Part shown: in pieces, positions 23,748-32,056 of the stretch
Numbering within the stretch: position 1 is the first letter of the stretch
Layout: every line of letters starts with the position of its first letter
From: Clostridia bacterium
Lineage (GTDB): Bacteria; Bacillota; Clostridia; Oscillospirales; CAG-272
NCBI GenBank assembly: GCA_017399025.1
Contig: JAFQEK010000160.1
Location: 1-44,165, forward strand
Direction: 5' to 3'
Length of the DNA: 44,165 bases
The notes under the pieces: generated by a model
Databases searched by the model: none
Told to the model about the DNA's origin: nothing
The model's input: only the letters and a program-made list of their open reading frames with translations
Program-made: the position numbers and the translations under genes

Positions 23748-24218
23748 CTAAACTTTCGATAAAAATGCAACTCCTAAACCCAATGTACATATTGCTATTC
23801 CAAGGAAAACAATTGCTTTAGCACAAAAGTCAAAAGCTCCGATGCAATTCTCATCGTTTTCTAAATATGAAATACGCGGAAATGCTTTGATATAAACTAC
23901 CCAAGAATTATTTGGTATTTTATGCGGTTTCCTAAAAAACTCCAAAGCACAAAGATAAAGTTTGTTATTTACACTATACAAGTATTTTGTTTTTGTTAGA
24001 TGCTTTATGGTGAAAGCAATTCTCGGAGGACCATCATATTTTCCAAATCCAGTCCAAACATTAACGTCCTTTTTATATTTACTACTGTACAGTTTTCCAA
24101 GAGTCCTGCCTGTTTTATGTGGTGATTTTTCAAATATTAAATAGGCGATAAAATATAATCCCGATATCAATAGTAAAATACCGCCCAAAATAAGAAAGCA
24201 TATTCCTGCTATTTTCAC
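23748..24218 (-). CDS. Two-helix membrane protein of unknown function, passenger of the element
   Basis: A 156-residue protein with an N-terminal transmembrane helix (residues 5-30), an about 95-residue soluble domain rich in beta-type sequence, and a C-terminal transmembrane helix (about 130-152). The layout recalls DUF3592-type proteins, but the resemblance is loose and I do not assign a function. It starts at GTG with an AAGGAG site seven bases ahead. Base composition is AT-rich compared with the flanking transketolase and glutamine synthetase genes. It has its own promoter upstream, partly inside a hairpin, and is the only gene between the two inverted repeats. Confidence 0.7.
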   Translation of the reverse strand: MKIAGICFLILGGILLLISGLYFIAYLIFEKSPHKTGRTLGKLYSSKYKKDVNVWTGFGKYDGPPRIAFTIKHLTKTKYLYSVNNKLYLCALEFFRKPHKIPNNSWVVYIKAFPRISYLENDENCIGAFDFCAKAIVFLGIAICTLGLGVAFLSKV

Positions 24219-24262
24219 AATGTTTCTCCTTTTTCATATCATAAGACGTTGCTCATAAGCCT

Positions 24263-24291
24263 ATTATATCACAAAAACCGCAGAAAATCAA
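24263..24291 (-). promoter_or_regulatory. Promoter of the passenger gene, -35 inside a hairpin
   Basis: Leftward TTGATT, 17-base spacer, TATAAT. The spacer and -35 overlap an AACCGCAG/CTGCGGTT hairpin (about 24276-24300) that could end transcription arriving from the glutamine synthetase side. Confidence 0.75.
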
Positions 24292-24334
24292 TCTGCGGTT
24301 TCTGCTATTTCTGTCGGTAGGTAAAGTACTCCCT

Positions 24335-24362
24335 AAAACTGTCCTTTAGGGTACACCCCTAT
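24335..24362 (-). repeat. Right inverted repeat of the 947-bp element
   Basis: Inverted partner of the left copy, 26 of 28 bases identical. It ends 17 bases from the stop codon of the neighbouring hypothetical gene. Confidence 0.85.
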
Positions 24363-24379
24363 CTTGACGCTTTTTTTAT

Positions 24380-24730
24380 TTATTTTTTTGAATAAAGGAC
24401 CTCGAGATTTCCGTCAATAAAGCCTGCCGTAATATATTCAACCTTGTTTCCGAATGCGCCAACGCCTTCTTTTTCAATAAAAGCGGCTGCCATTGCCAGG
24501 AAATCCCGCAACGCATTCTCCCAACCGTCAGCTGTAAATTCAAAAAGATCGTCGCCGGAGGAATAAACGGTATCGCAAGCCCAGTCCTCATCATCAGGAT
24601 CATATGCCACACAAGCCACCAGCTCTGCGCCGAATTCCCGTTCTACGTCAAATTCATAAAGATTGAAATTATATGCAATATATCCCTTACCCTTTTGCAG
24701 GTAAGGCTTTAACCATGTTTCAAATTTCAT
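24380..24730 (-). CDS. Conserved-looking hypothetical protein (116 aa)
   Basis: A 116-residue acidic soluble protein that I do not recognise. It has no signal or membrane segment. An aromatic and acid-rich middle (ACVAYDPDDEDWACDTVYSSGDDLFEFTADGW is described here only by its D/E and W content, residues of about 38-70) is followed by an amphipathic helix and a short beta-type end. Proteins of this size and composition occur among immunity-type and SUKH-like small proteins, but no toxin gene adjoins it. It has a GGAG site before ATG and lies 40 bases downstream of glutamine synthetase on the same strand, so it may be in that transcript. Confidence 0.6.
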   Translation of the reverse strand: MKFETWLKPYLQKGKGYIAYNFNLYEFDVEREFGAELVACVAYDPDDEDWACDTVYSSGDDLFEFTADGWENALRDFLAMAAAFIEKEGVGAFGNKVEYITAGFIDGNLEVLYSKK

Positions 24731-24770
24731 AATAAACTCCTTTCATCCAATTTTTCAAGAAAATTTTGCT

Positions 24771-26876
24771 TTACCGGACACCAAATAAAAGCTCGGAATA
24801 AGTCGGATAGGGCCATGCTTTTGCCCCTGTGATACATTCCGCGTGGTCAACGCAGGCACGAATGGCTTTCATTTTCGGCAAAACCTCGGTTTCAAATGCT
24901 TTTGCGCGCGCAAAACTATCCTTATTTGATTTTGCTTCGGTAATGGCAAGCTCCAATGCACGGACACCATGGTAAATAGAATCGGTCAAAGCGGAGAGCG
25001 TAGTCAGTGTTTCCGTTTCGTAAACGCAAGCCAGAGCGCCGATCGCCTGTTTTTTCTTGATGATGGTATCTCCGAGTTCTCTTCCGTATGCGCTGACAGC
25101 GGGCAAAATATCCTTATGAACCATATCCACCATGGTAAGAGCTTCAATATTCAGCACCTTGACATAGGTTTCCAGCTGAATTTCATATCTCGCACGGATT
25201 TCGCGTTCCGTAAACACCTTATGCTTGCGGAACAGCTCGATGTTTTTCTCTTTGATCCAACAAGGAATGGCTTCCGGCGTGGAGCGGAGATTCAGAAGTC
25301 CGCGTTTTTCCGCTTCTCTTACCCAGGATTCATCATAACCGTTTCCATTGAAAATAATGCGCTTGTGGTTACGGATGGTCTTGACGATCAGATCGTGGAG
25401 CGCAGTTTCGAAATTTTCGGCGTGTTCCAGCTCGTCCGCAAAAATGCAGAGCGATTCTGCAACGGCAGTATTGATAACCGTATTACAGTCGGAAATGGAT
25501 TCGGAAGAACCTACCATACGGAATTCGAATTTATTGCCCGTAAAGGCAAAAGGAGAAGTTCTGTTTCTGTCCGTGGTATCTCTGGGGAATTTGGGAAGCA
25601 CGTGAACGCCGACGCGCATAAGGGATTTTTCCTGTGCGCTATAGGAAGTTTCCTTTTCAAGCGCGGAAAGGATAGCTGTAAGTTCATCCCCCAAGAACAT
25701 GGAAATGATTGCGGGAGGAGCTTCCGCCGCACCGAGACGGTGATCGTTACCTGCAGAAGCCACAGAAACACGGAGAATATCCTGATATTCGTCAATGGCT
25801 TTGATCACCGCGCAAAGACAAAGCAAGAAAAGCGCGTTTTCGTACGGTGTTTCGCCCGGATTCAAAAGATTGATACCCGTATTGGTAGACATGGACCAGT
25901 TGTTGTGCTTACCGCTTCCCGCAACACCTGCAAAGGGTTTTTCATGAAGCAAACAAACCATACCGTGTTTTTTTGCAAGCTTCTGCATGAGCTCCATGGT
26001 CAGCTGATTGTGGTCAGCAGCAATATTGGTCGTTGTGAAAATGGGCGCAAGCTCATGCTGCGCAGGCGCCGCTTCATTATGCTCTGTTTTTGCATAAACA
26101 CCCAAACGCCAGAGTTCTTCATCCAATTCTTTCATAAACGCCGCCACGCGGGGTTTGATCGCACCAAAATAGTGGTCGTCCAACTCTTGTCCCTTAGGTG
26201 CACGGGAACCGAAAAGCGTTCTTCCCGTAAAAATCAGATCGGGACGCTTGTTATAAAACTCTCTATCTACCAAAAAATATTCCTGTTCGGGACCGACCGT
26301 GGTTTTCACGGATGTGACATCGGTATAACCGAATAGCTTAACGATACGCATGGCCTGACGGTTCAGGGCTTCCATGGAACGAAGCAAGGGTGTTTTTTTA
26401 TCCAAAGCATCGCCTGCAAACGAACAAAATGCAGTCGGAATGCAAAGAACGCCGTCCTTGACAAAAGCATAGGATGTGGGGTCCCAGGCAGTATAGCCTC
26501 TTGCCTCAAATGTCGCGCGCAAACCGCCCGACGGGAAAGAAGAAGCATCAGGCTCACCCTGTACAAGCTCTTTACCCGAAAATTCCATGATTACGCGCCC
26601 CGTATCATCGGGAGAGATGAAGCTATCGTGTTTTTCGGCTGTGATTCCCGTCATCGGCTGGAACCAATGTGTGAAATGTGTCGCGCCGCGCTCCATCGCC
26701 CAATCCTTCATGGCATTGGCAACCACGTTGGCAACGGTAATATCCAAGCTTCTGCCGTACTTGATGGTTCTTGTCATAGCCTTGTATGTTTCCTTGGGCA
26801 GACGAGATCTCATGGTCATATCGTCAAACACATTGGCACCGAAATATTCGGGAACCGTTTTTGTGATTGTATCCAT
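24771..26876 (-). CDS. glnN: Type III glutamine synthetase
   Basis: A 701-residue GSIII that makes glutamine from glutamate, ammonia and ATP. Family marks: [19 protein letters not shown] near the N-terminus, [32 protein letters not shown] (metal-binding Glu pair), [16 protein letters not shown] and [12 protein letters not shown]. The length is about twice that of GlnA, as usual for type III. The start is the inner ATG with a GGAGG site; an in-frame upstream ATG lies inside the leader hairpin. A perfect promoter and a terminator-like hairpin precede it, so expression is probably set by premature termination. Confidence 0.96.
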   Translation of the reverse strand: MDTITKTVPEYFGANVFDDMTMRSRLPKETYKAMTRTIKYGRSLDITVANVVANAMKDWAMERGATHFTHWFQPMTGITAEKHDSFISPDDTGRVIMEFSGKELVQGEPDASSFPSGGLRATFEARGYTAWDPTSYAFVKDGVLCIPTAFCSFAGDALDKKTPLLRSMEALNRQAMRIVKLFGYTDVTSVKTTVGPEQEYFLVDREFYNKRPDLIFTGRTLFGSRAPKGQELDDHYFGAIKPRVAAFMKELDEELWRLGVYAKTEHNEAAPAQHELAPIFTTTNIAADHNQLTMELMQKLAKKHGMVCLLHEKPFAGVAGSGKHNNWSMSTNTGINLLNPGETPYENALFLLCLCAVIKAIDEYQDILRVSVASAGNDHRLGAAEAPPAIISMFLGDELTAILSALEKETSYSAQEKSLMRVGVHVLPKFPRDTTDRNRTSPFAFTGNKFEFRMVGSSESISDCNTVINTAVAESLCIFADELEHAENFETALHDLIVKTIRNHKRIIFNGNGYDESWVREAEKRGLLNLRSTPEAIPCWIKEKNIELFRKHKVFTEREIRARYEIQLETYVKVLNIEALTMVDMVHKDILPAVSAYGRELGDTIIKKKQAIGALACVYETETLTTLSALTDSIYHGVRALELAITEAKSNKDSFARAKAFETEVLPKMKAIRACVDHAECITGAKAWPYPTYSELLFGVR

Positions 26877-26897
26877 AAAAATAACCTCCGTCAATGC

Positions 26898-26941
26898 AAA
26901 AAGGCGGAAAGCGAACAATCGGTTTTCGCTTGACGCCTTTC
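26898..26941 (-). terminator. Attenuator-like terminator in the glutamine synthetase leader
   Basis: Leftward stem AAAGGCG-AGCGAA / TTCGCT-CGCCTTT with a three-base internal bulge on each side and a T-run, lying between the promoter and the ribosome site. The loop contains ACCGAT, which has A at position 1 and G at position 4, as in ANTAR-protein targets. No upstream partner hairpin was found. Confidence 0.7.
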
Positions 26942-26963
26942 TTAATACAATTATTCATATCAT

Positions 26964-26992
26964 ATTATAAACGATACGGGAAAGCTTGTCAA
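26964..26992 (-). promoter_or_regulatory. Glutamine synthetase promoter
   Basis: Leftward TTGACA, 17-base spacer, TATAAT; perfect consensus. The leader to the start codon is about 80 bases. The rest of 26993-27150 is AT-rich with no gene seen. Confidence 0.9.
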
Positions 26993-27150
26993 CATTTTCA
27001 AAAAAATCAAAGAAAAATTTCAAGCAAATTAAACAAAGTTTTACGCCTTTTTTCGAACACCTCATGACGAATCTCTTTGTTTTTTGTCGAAAACGAAAGT
27101 TTTCTGTCAAATGCTTCCGAATCTCAACGAAAACGGTCGATCGAAAATCC

Positions 27151-27179
27151 TTGAAAAACAAGAAAAAATGTAATACAAT
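27151..27179 (+). promoter_or_regulatory. Promoter of the DUF6514-like gene
   Basis: TTGAAA, 17-base spacer, TACAAT, 38 bases before the start codon. Confidence 0.8.
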
Positions 27180-27216
27180 GAAAGCACAAAAATCCAAATG
27201 AAAAGGAGCCTTGCTT

Positions 27217-27489
27217 ATGACAAACTCTTCTATTATCTTAACACAAAACTACCGCGAAAACAATGCCGTTTCCGCAATTCGTCTGATTCACAGTGTAGAC
27301 ATTTTCCAAAATACCGATGTTTTTTCTGTTTTCCTGACCACAGAATCCGACGGCAAGCAAACGGAAGAATTTATCTACGACATCTCCAGAAACAAGAGAG
27401 ATGCCAAAAAATTCTTCTCTCTGCTCTGCGAACAAAAAGCAACTGCCGATTCCCTGTGCGAACTTGCAGCCAATCTCATTGCCGGTTAA
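27217..27489 (+). CDS. DUF6514-like small protein (90 aa)
   Basis: A 90-residue soluble protein. The N-terminal half is beta-type (DVFSVFLTTES, EEFIYDIS) and the second half helical (RDAKKFFSLLCEQKATADSLCELAANLIAG). The order of a short strand pair, a DIS motif and a helix ending in a LCELxxxLI tail resembles DUF6514, a clostridial family of unknown role; the match is by eye. Start fixed by AAAGGAG. It faces the GTPase-nuclease gene tail to tail with only 15 bases between stop codons, so the genes converge. Confidence 0.65.
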   Translation: MTNSSIILTQNYRENNAVSAIRLIHSVDIFQNTDVFSVFLTTESDGKQTEEFIYDISRNKRDAKKFFSLLCEQKATADSLCELAANLIAG

Positions 27490-27504
27490 AAACCGATCTA
27501 CCAA

Positions 27505-30081
27505 TCATATCTTCTGCGAAAGTTTGCGTACGAACTCCGTGATCTCTTTACCGACGGCTGTAATTTCCGTTTCCAATTCTTTGGGCGTCATACGTAAGAT
27601 TCCCGAAAGAACGGCGGAATTCTGTAACAGTCTGTCAGCGGTAACCACTCGAATATTATAATTCGGCCCCATTTCGTTCATCAGAATTTCAATGAAGGTA
27701 TCTGCGGTCTGATCCTGTTTGGTAAAGATAATCCGAAACCCGTCTTTCTGAAAATCGGATCCTTTTCCGTCCTTCACACGGTATGCATCAAACACCAGAA
27801 TCAATTCCGTTTTGGTATACGCCGTATAATTGTCTAAAATATCCACAAGTCGGTCTCTTGCTTCTTCCAGATTGCTTTCTGCGATTTTTTTCAGAGAATC
27901 CCAAGCGAAAATCACATTATATCCGTCAATGATCAAAAGTTTTTTCTGCGGTTTGACTTCCTTGGGTTTGCGGTTCTTCTCACTTTTCCCTGCTGTGATG
28001 ATCTTAGGCTCAGTATAGCGTTTTCTGCGAATCGGACCAAATTCACGCAACATAATGGCTTCCAGCTCCTCATCGCTCAGATGATATCGGTTGGCAAGCA
28101 CAGAAATTTTGGGAATGACGGGAGCACCATCCTCCGTAATCTTCACATCCAGATGCTTGTACGCCTCCACATCCTGCCACAAAACGGTGAAACCTGCGCC
28201 CTGCGCGCAAAAAACGGAATGCGGCGGATTGGCAAGATCCGCTTCGGGATCATAGCCGGAAGCGAGGATAACCTCTTCGCTGTTGTGGCAAGGCTCATAT
28301 CCATCTGCTGCACAAAAGAGTTTTCCCTGTCCTTTCGTGTATGCAATCACCTCGCGCATATATCCGTGAAGTTCGGAAACAGGTGCTCTTCCATGAATCT
28401 GTGTGAAAACACCGTCGGAAGCTTCGATCTCAAAATCTGCGGATTTCGCCTGCAAATCCGAAACGGCACGCCCCACGTTCGTACTCGGAATTTCCAGACG
28501 GAAACGGTAATACGGTTCCAGCAACACACAGCCTGCGCGCATAAGTCCGTGTCGGACGGCACGAAAGGTTGCTTCCCTGAAATCTCCTCCCTCCGTATGT
28601 TTGAGATGCGCTTTGCCCGCGATCAGCGTAATTTTCGTATCGGTCAAAGAGGCACCGGTCAAAATGCCTCTGTGTTCTTTTTCATATAAATGGGACAGAA
28701 TCAGCCGCTGCCAATTGAGATCCAGACTGTTTTCGGAAAGTCGTGTATCAAAAATCAGTCCTGAACCTTTCGGCAGAGGTTCCAACAGAAGCTGAACCTC
28801 TGCATAATGCCGCAACGGCTCGAAATGCCCAATGCCGATAGCTTGTTTTTCTGCTTTTTCTTTATATAAAATTCTGCCCGCATCCAATTCGCAATGAATA
28901 CCGAAACGGTCGCGGATGAGTCTCTGTAAGAGCTCCGTTTGCATATCGCCCATCAGTGCAGCTTCGATCTGGCGCAGAGATTCATTCCAATATAAATGCA
29001 AAGAGGGTTCTTCCTCTTCCAATTCTTTCAGTTTCGGGAAATATACATTCACATCACATTCGGGAGGTAATCCGATACAATAGGAAAGCACAGGTTCCAA
29101 AATCGGTTTGCAGGCATCGCTCTCCGTTCCGAGTCCCTGTCCCGCATACGTTGCCGAAAGCCCGCTGACTGCACAGATTTCTCCCGCACCCACAGCATCC
29201 GCCTGTTCAAACTTATCACCGGAATACAGACGGATCATGCTGATCTTTTCGGTATATTTTTTCCCGTCTGCCGAAAGATAGGAAAGCTCTTCCCGTACGG
29301 AAAGCGTACCGCCCGTAATCTTCATATAAGTCAGACGGACGGAATCCGCATGCGCGATTTTATAAACCCGTGCAGAAAATTTCTGTTCTTCATAAACGCT
29401 TTCAAGCATATAGCGGTCCATGCATTGCAAAAAGAAATCCACACCTTCCAGGCGCAAAGCGGAACCGAAAATACAGGGAAACAGTTTTCGGCTGCTGATC
29501 TTTTGTGCGATCGCTTCATCCTCAATGGGAGTTTCCGAAAGAAAACTCTCCAAAAAGTCCTCGTGGACAAACGCCAGCTTCTCGTACAATTCCTCTTTTG
29601 TCTGATTTTCCGCAAACGTAGCACAATGTGAGGAGAGCATTTTACCGAGTTCCTCCTCTGTCTGTTCCCTCATACGAACGGAAATATCGGTTTTATTGAC
29701 GAAAATAAAGGTCGGAACCTGATAAAATTCCAAAAGCTGCCAGAGCGTGCGTGTGTGATTCTGCACCCCCTCCGGTGCACTGATTACCAGAACAGCATAA
29801 TCCAGAAGAGAAAGCGTACGTTCGGTTTCCGCTGAAAAATCCACATGTCCCGGCGTATCCAGAAGAATGAACTCACAATTTTCCGTTGAAAAACGCGCTT
29901 GCTTGGAAAAAATCGTAATTCCTCTTTCGCGTTCCACAATGTGGGTATCCAGATATGTATTTTTATGGTCAACGCGGCCTTGCTTGCGGATTTTACCCGA
30001 ACGATACAGCAATGCTTCCGAAAGCGTTGTTTTTCCCGCATCCACGTGTGCCAGAATGCCGATGATCAGTTTCTTTTTCAT
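27505..30081 (-). CDS. TetM-like ribosomal GTPase fused to a YacP/Rae1-type NYN nuclease
   Basis: An 858-residue fusion. Residues 1 to about 640 are an EF-G-like translational GTPase of the ribosomal protection (TetM/TetW) group: G1 AHVDAGKTT (11-19), a T-rich switch, G3 DTPGHVD (75-81), G4 NKTD, then EF-G domains II-V. A charged linker (KSEKNRKPKEVKPQKK) leads to an NYN domain from residue 715. It closely resembles Bacillus YacP/Rae1 with the acidic set D719 (DGYN), D765 (FDAY), D794 (QTAD) and D816. In Bacillus Rae1 cuts mRNA in the ribosomal A site, and TetM-type proteins act on the same site, so a ribosome-linked mRNA cleavage or rescue role is a reasonable inference. Tetracycline resistance is not established. 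Confidence 0.9.
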   Translation of the reverse strand: MKKKLIIGILAHVDAGKTTLSEALLYRSGKIRKQGRVDHKNTYLDTHIVERERGITIFSKQARFSTENCEFILLDTPGHVDFSAETERTLSLLDYAVLVISAPEGVQNHTRTLWQLLEFYQVPTFIFVNKTDISVRMREQTEEELGKMLSSHCATFAENQTKEELYEKLAFVHEDFLESFLSETPIEDEAIAQKISSRKLFPCIFGSALRLEGVDFFLQCMDRYMLESVYEEQKFSARVYKIAHADSVRLTYMKITGGTLSVREELSYLSADGKKYTEKISMIRLYSGDKFEQADAVGAGEICAVSGLSATYAGQGLGTESDACKPILEPVLSYCIGLPPECDVNVYFPKLKELEEEEPSLHLYWNESLRQIEAALMGDMQTELLQRLIRDRFGIHCELDAGRILYKEKAEKQAIGIGHFEPLRHYAEVQLLLEPLPKGSGLIFDTRLSENSLDLNWQRLILSHLYEKEHRGILTGASLTDTKITLIAGKAHLKHTEGGDFREATFRAVRHGLMRAGCVLLEPYYRFRLEIPSTNVGRAVSDLQAKSADFEIEASDGVFTQIHGRAPVSELHGYMREVIAYTKGQGKLFCAADGYEPCHNSEEVILASGYDPEADLANPPHSVFCAQGAGFTVLWQDVEAYKHLDVKITEDGAPVIPKISVLANRYHLSDEELEAIMLREFGPIRRKRYTEPKIITAGKSEKNRKPKEVKPQKKLLIIDGYNVIFAWDSLKKIAESNLEEARDRLVDILDNYTAYTKTELILVFDAYRVKDGKGSDFQKDGFRIIFTKQDQTADTFIEILMNEMGPNYNIRVVTADRLLQNSAVLSGILRMTPKELETEITAVGKEITEFVRKLSQKI

Positions 30082-30112
30082 GAAATTCTCCTTTTCCGAG
30101 TTTTATATTACC

Positions 30113-30142
30113 ATTATAAGATAAAATCGGATGGAATTGCAA
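30113..30142 (-). promoter_or_regulatory. Promoter of the GTPase-nuclease fusion
   Basis: Leftward TTGCAA, 18-base spacer, TATAAT, about 30 bases before the start codon. Confidence 0.65.
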
Positions 30143-30210
30143 GACTTTTTCTGTTTTTCATGCAATCGGCGCAATAAAAATGCTTAGTTTCTTTCATATC
30201 CCCCTATCTT

Positions 30211-30244
30211 AAAAAGACGGCTTCCTTTGTGAAACCGTCTTTTT
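30211..30244 (+). terminator. Orphan terminator in a divergent region
   Basis: AAAAAGACGG/CCGTCTTTTT with a 14-base loop, able to act both ways. No gene ends nearby on either strand. Confidence 0.75.
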
Positions 30245-30370
30245 GTTCGAACATTCACAGTTGCGGATTCCGACTGCGAAACGAAATGAAAAAGAAACAC
30301 GGATTATCAAGTATAAAATGGAATTGCAAGCGCCATATTGTATTTGCTCCGTTTCCTATGAAAAAACAGG

Positions 30371-30399
30371 TTGACTTTTTCGAGGAAATATATTATTAT
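30371..30399 (+). promoter_or_regulatory. Promoter of the HTH-glycohydrolase pair
   Basis: TTGACT, 17-base spacer, TATTAT (an overlapping TATACA is also possible), about 55 bases before the first start codon. Confidence 0.6.
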
Positions 30400-30453
30400 A
30401 CAAATGGTAATTTTATGCCAATATACCGCCTTATGATTGGAGGATCGACAAAA

Positions 30454-32052
30454 ATGGCAGTTTCAACATTGATTTCGAAACTTAGAAAGAAGAGTAAGCT
30501 CTCCGAAAAAGAATTTGCAGAGCTCTTTGAAATCTCGGAAAATACGCTTGCCGATTGGGAAAACGGCAACAGCAAACCCAATGTTGCGCAAGCAGCACGT
30601 CTGGCAAAGCATTTCCGCGTTTCCGCAGACAGACTGCTGGAATCGGGATTGACCGAAGCCGTCGTTATGCCCAAGGGAAATGAAATGCTTCCCGCTTATG
30701 AAAAGCTTCACGACTGGGAGCTTTATTCCAAATCTCTTCATTTTGAATATATGCAAAGCATAGAAGAAGGTCTTGATATTGAACAGTACAAGCCCCTCTT
30801 TGATGCCATCATCGCGCTTCCGCCCGATGAATATAAAGAAAAAATGGCTGACGTTCTCTTTGATATCGTCTCCCACGCGCCGACCGTTCAAGGCTATCCC
30901 TATCATGAGCCGTCCGATCTTGCAGGTATTTTCTCGCTTTGCAAGGAATATCCCCTGAACGCAAAAGCTCTGACCGAAGAGGAATTGAGAGAAAAAATCA
31001 AGGGCGCATGGTACGGAAGAATCTGCGGCTGTCTGCTCGGCAAGCCCGTAGAGGGCGTTTCCTGTGAAAATATCCGCAGACTTCTTGAAAAAACGGGAAA
31101 TTATCCGATGACAAGATACATCCGCCAGAGAGAACTGACGGAAGAAATGATTGAAGAATGCCGCGCTCTTCGGGATGATTTCTGCGCGGATATCATCGAC
31201 TTCGCGCCCGTGGATGACGATACAAACTACGTTGCGCTCGCACAGGTTCTGATCCGCAAATACGGAAGAGATTTTCAACCCTCTCACGTTGCTCAGCTCT
31301 GGACGGAACGTCAAGGCAAAAACGCATATTGCACAGCGGAAAGAATTGCATATTGCAATTTCATCCGAGGATTCCATCCGCCCTATTCCGCCATGCATAA
31401 AAACAGCTATCGCGAATGGATCGGCGCGCAGATCAGAGGCGACTATTTCGGTTACATCAATCCCGGCGATCCCAAAACCGCCGCGGAAATGGCTTGGAGA
31501 GATGCATCCATCTCCCATATCAAAAACGGTATTTACGGAGAAATGTTCGCCTCTGCCATGATTGCCTGCGCCGCCGTTACCGATAATATAGAAGATATCA
31601 TTCTCGGCGGTCTTTCTTACGTACCTGTAACTTCCCGTCTTTATGAAAAGATTCAGGACGTCCTTACAGACTATCATAATGGTGTTGGCTTCTATGAAGC
31701 CATTGAAAAGCTCAAGAAGGAATACGATCCCGCAAATTCCCACGGCTGGACACATACCATCCCCAACGCTGCCATCGTTGTTCTTTCCCTGCTTCACGGA
31801 AACGGCGATTTCGGTTATTCGATTTGCCGTGCGGTTGAAGTCGGTTATGATACGGACTGCAACGGCGCGACCGTCGGCTCCATCCTCGGTATCCGTAACG
31901 GCTTTTCCGGCATAGGAGAGGTCTGGACCAAGCCCGTCGGCGGTAAACTGGACACCTCCATTTTCGGCGTCGGTCTGCTGGATATTGATAAAGCGGTTGA
32001 AAGAACCATGAAACACATCGCGGGGGATCCCGACGAGAAAATCAGGAGGTAA
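30454..32052 (+). CDS. XRE helix-turn-helix / ADP-ribosylglycohydrolase fusion, copy 1
   Basis: A 532-residue protein. Residues 5-62 are an XRE-type HTH (LRKKSKLSEKEFAELFEIS, then NTLADWENGNSKPNVAQAARLAKHF). A helical linker follows and an ADP-ribosylglycohydrolase domain begins near residue 183 (GAWYGRICGCLLGKPVEG). Both metal-binding signatures are intact: VDDDTN (D254-D256, T257) and GYDTDCNGATVGSILG (D466, D468). ADP-ribosylglycohydrolases remove ADP-ribose from protein, nucleic acid or small molecules. The fusion suggests DNA binding or operator control coupled to ADP-ribose turnover, but the target is unknown. The start has a GGAGG site ten bases ahead; four bases separate it from its paralogue, so the two are co-transcribed. 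Confidence 0.88.
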   Translation: MAVSTLISKLRKKSKLSEKEFAELFEISENTLADWENGNSKPNVAQAARLAKHFRVSADRLLESGLTEAVVMPKGNEMLPAYEKLHDWELYSKSLHFEYMQSIEEGLDIEQYKPLFDAIIALPPDEYKEKMADVLFDIVSHAPTVQGYPYHEPSDLAGIFSLCKEYPLNAKALTEEELREKIKGAWYGRICGCLLGKPVEGVSCENIRRLLEKTGNYPMTRYIRQRELTEEMIEECRALRDDFCADIIDFAPVDDDTNYVALAQVLIRKYGRDFQPSHVAQLWTERQGKNAYCTAERIAYCNFIRGFHPPYSAMHKNSYREWIGAQIRGDYFGYINPGDPKTAAEMAWRDASISHIKNGIYGEMFASAMIACAAVTDNIEDIILGGLSYVPVTSRLYEKIQDVLTDYHNGVGFYEAIEKLKKEYDPANSHGWTHTIPNAAIVVLSLLHGNGDFGYSICRAVEVGYDTDCNGATVGSILGIRNGFSGIGEVWTKPVGGKLDTSIFGVGLLDIDKAVERTMKHIAGDPDEKIRR

Positions 32053-32056
32053 GAAC

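Larger units (their letters stand above)
23416..24362. mobile_element. Putative 947-bp element bounded by 28-bp inverted repeats
   Basis: The two ends (23416-23443 and 24335-24362) are inverted copies identical at 26 of 28 positions; the shared core includes ACCCTAAAGGACAGTTTT. Inside are two strong hairpins at the left, a MITE-like palindrome and one leftward gene for a membrane protein. There is no transposase and I see no clear target duplication. A TTGAC box sits just outside each end, pointing outward. It may be a non-autonomous insertion element with a passenger gene, or a gene cassette bracketed by two copies of a short repeat. Confidence 0.6.
30082..30370. other. Divergent intergenic region
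   Basis: Between the divergently read GTPase-nuclease and HTH-glycohydrolase genes. It holds a leftward promoter, an orphan terminator-like hairpin at 30211-30244 and no recognisable gene. Confidence 0.5.

Noticed and set aside
27505..30081. Calling the TetM-like gene a tetracycline resistance determinant
   Set aside because: The GTPase part is diverged and fused to a nuclease, and there are no mobile-element or resistance-gene neighbours; resistance cannot be claimed from sequence.
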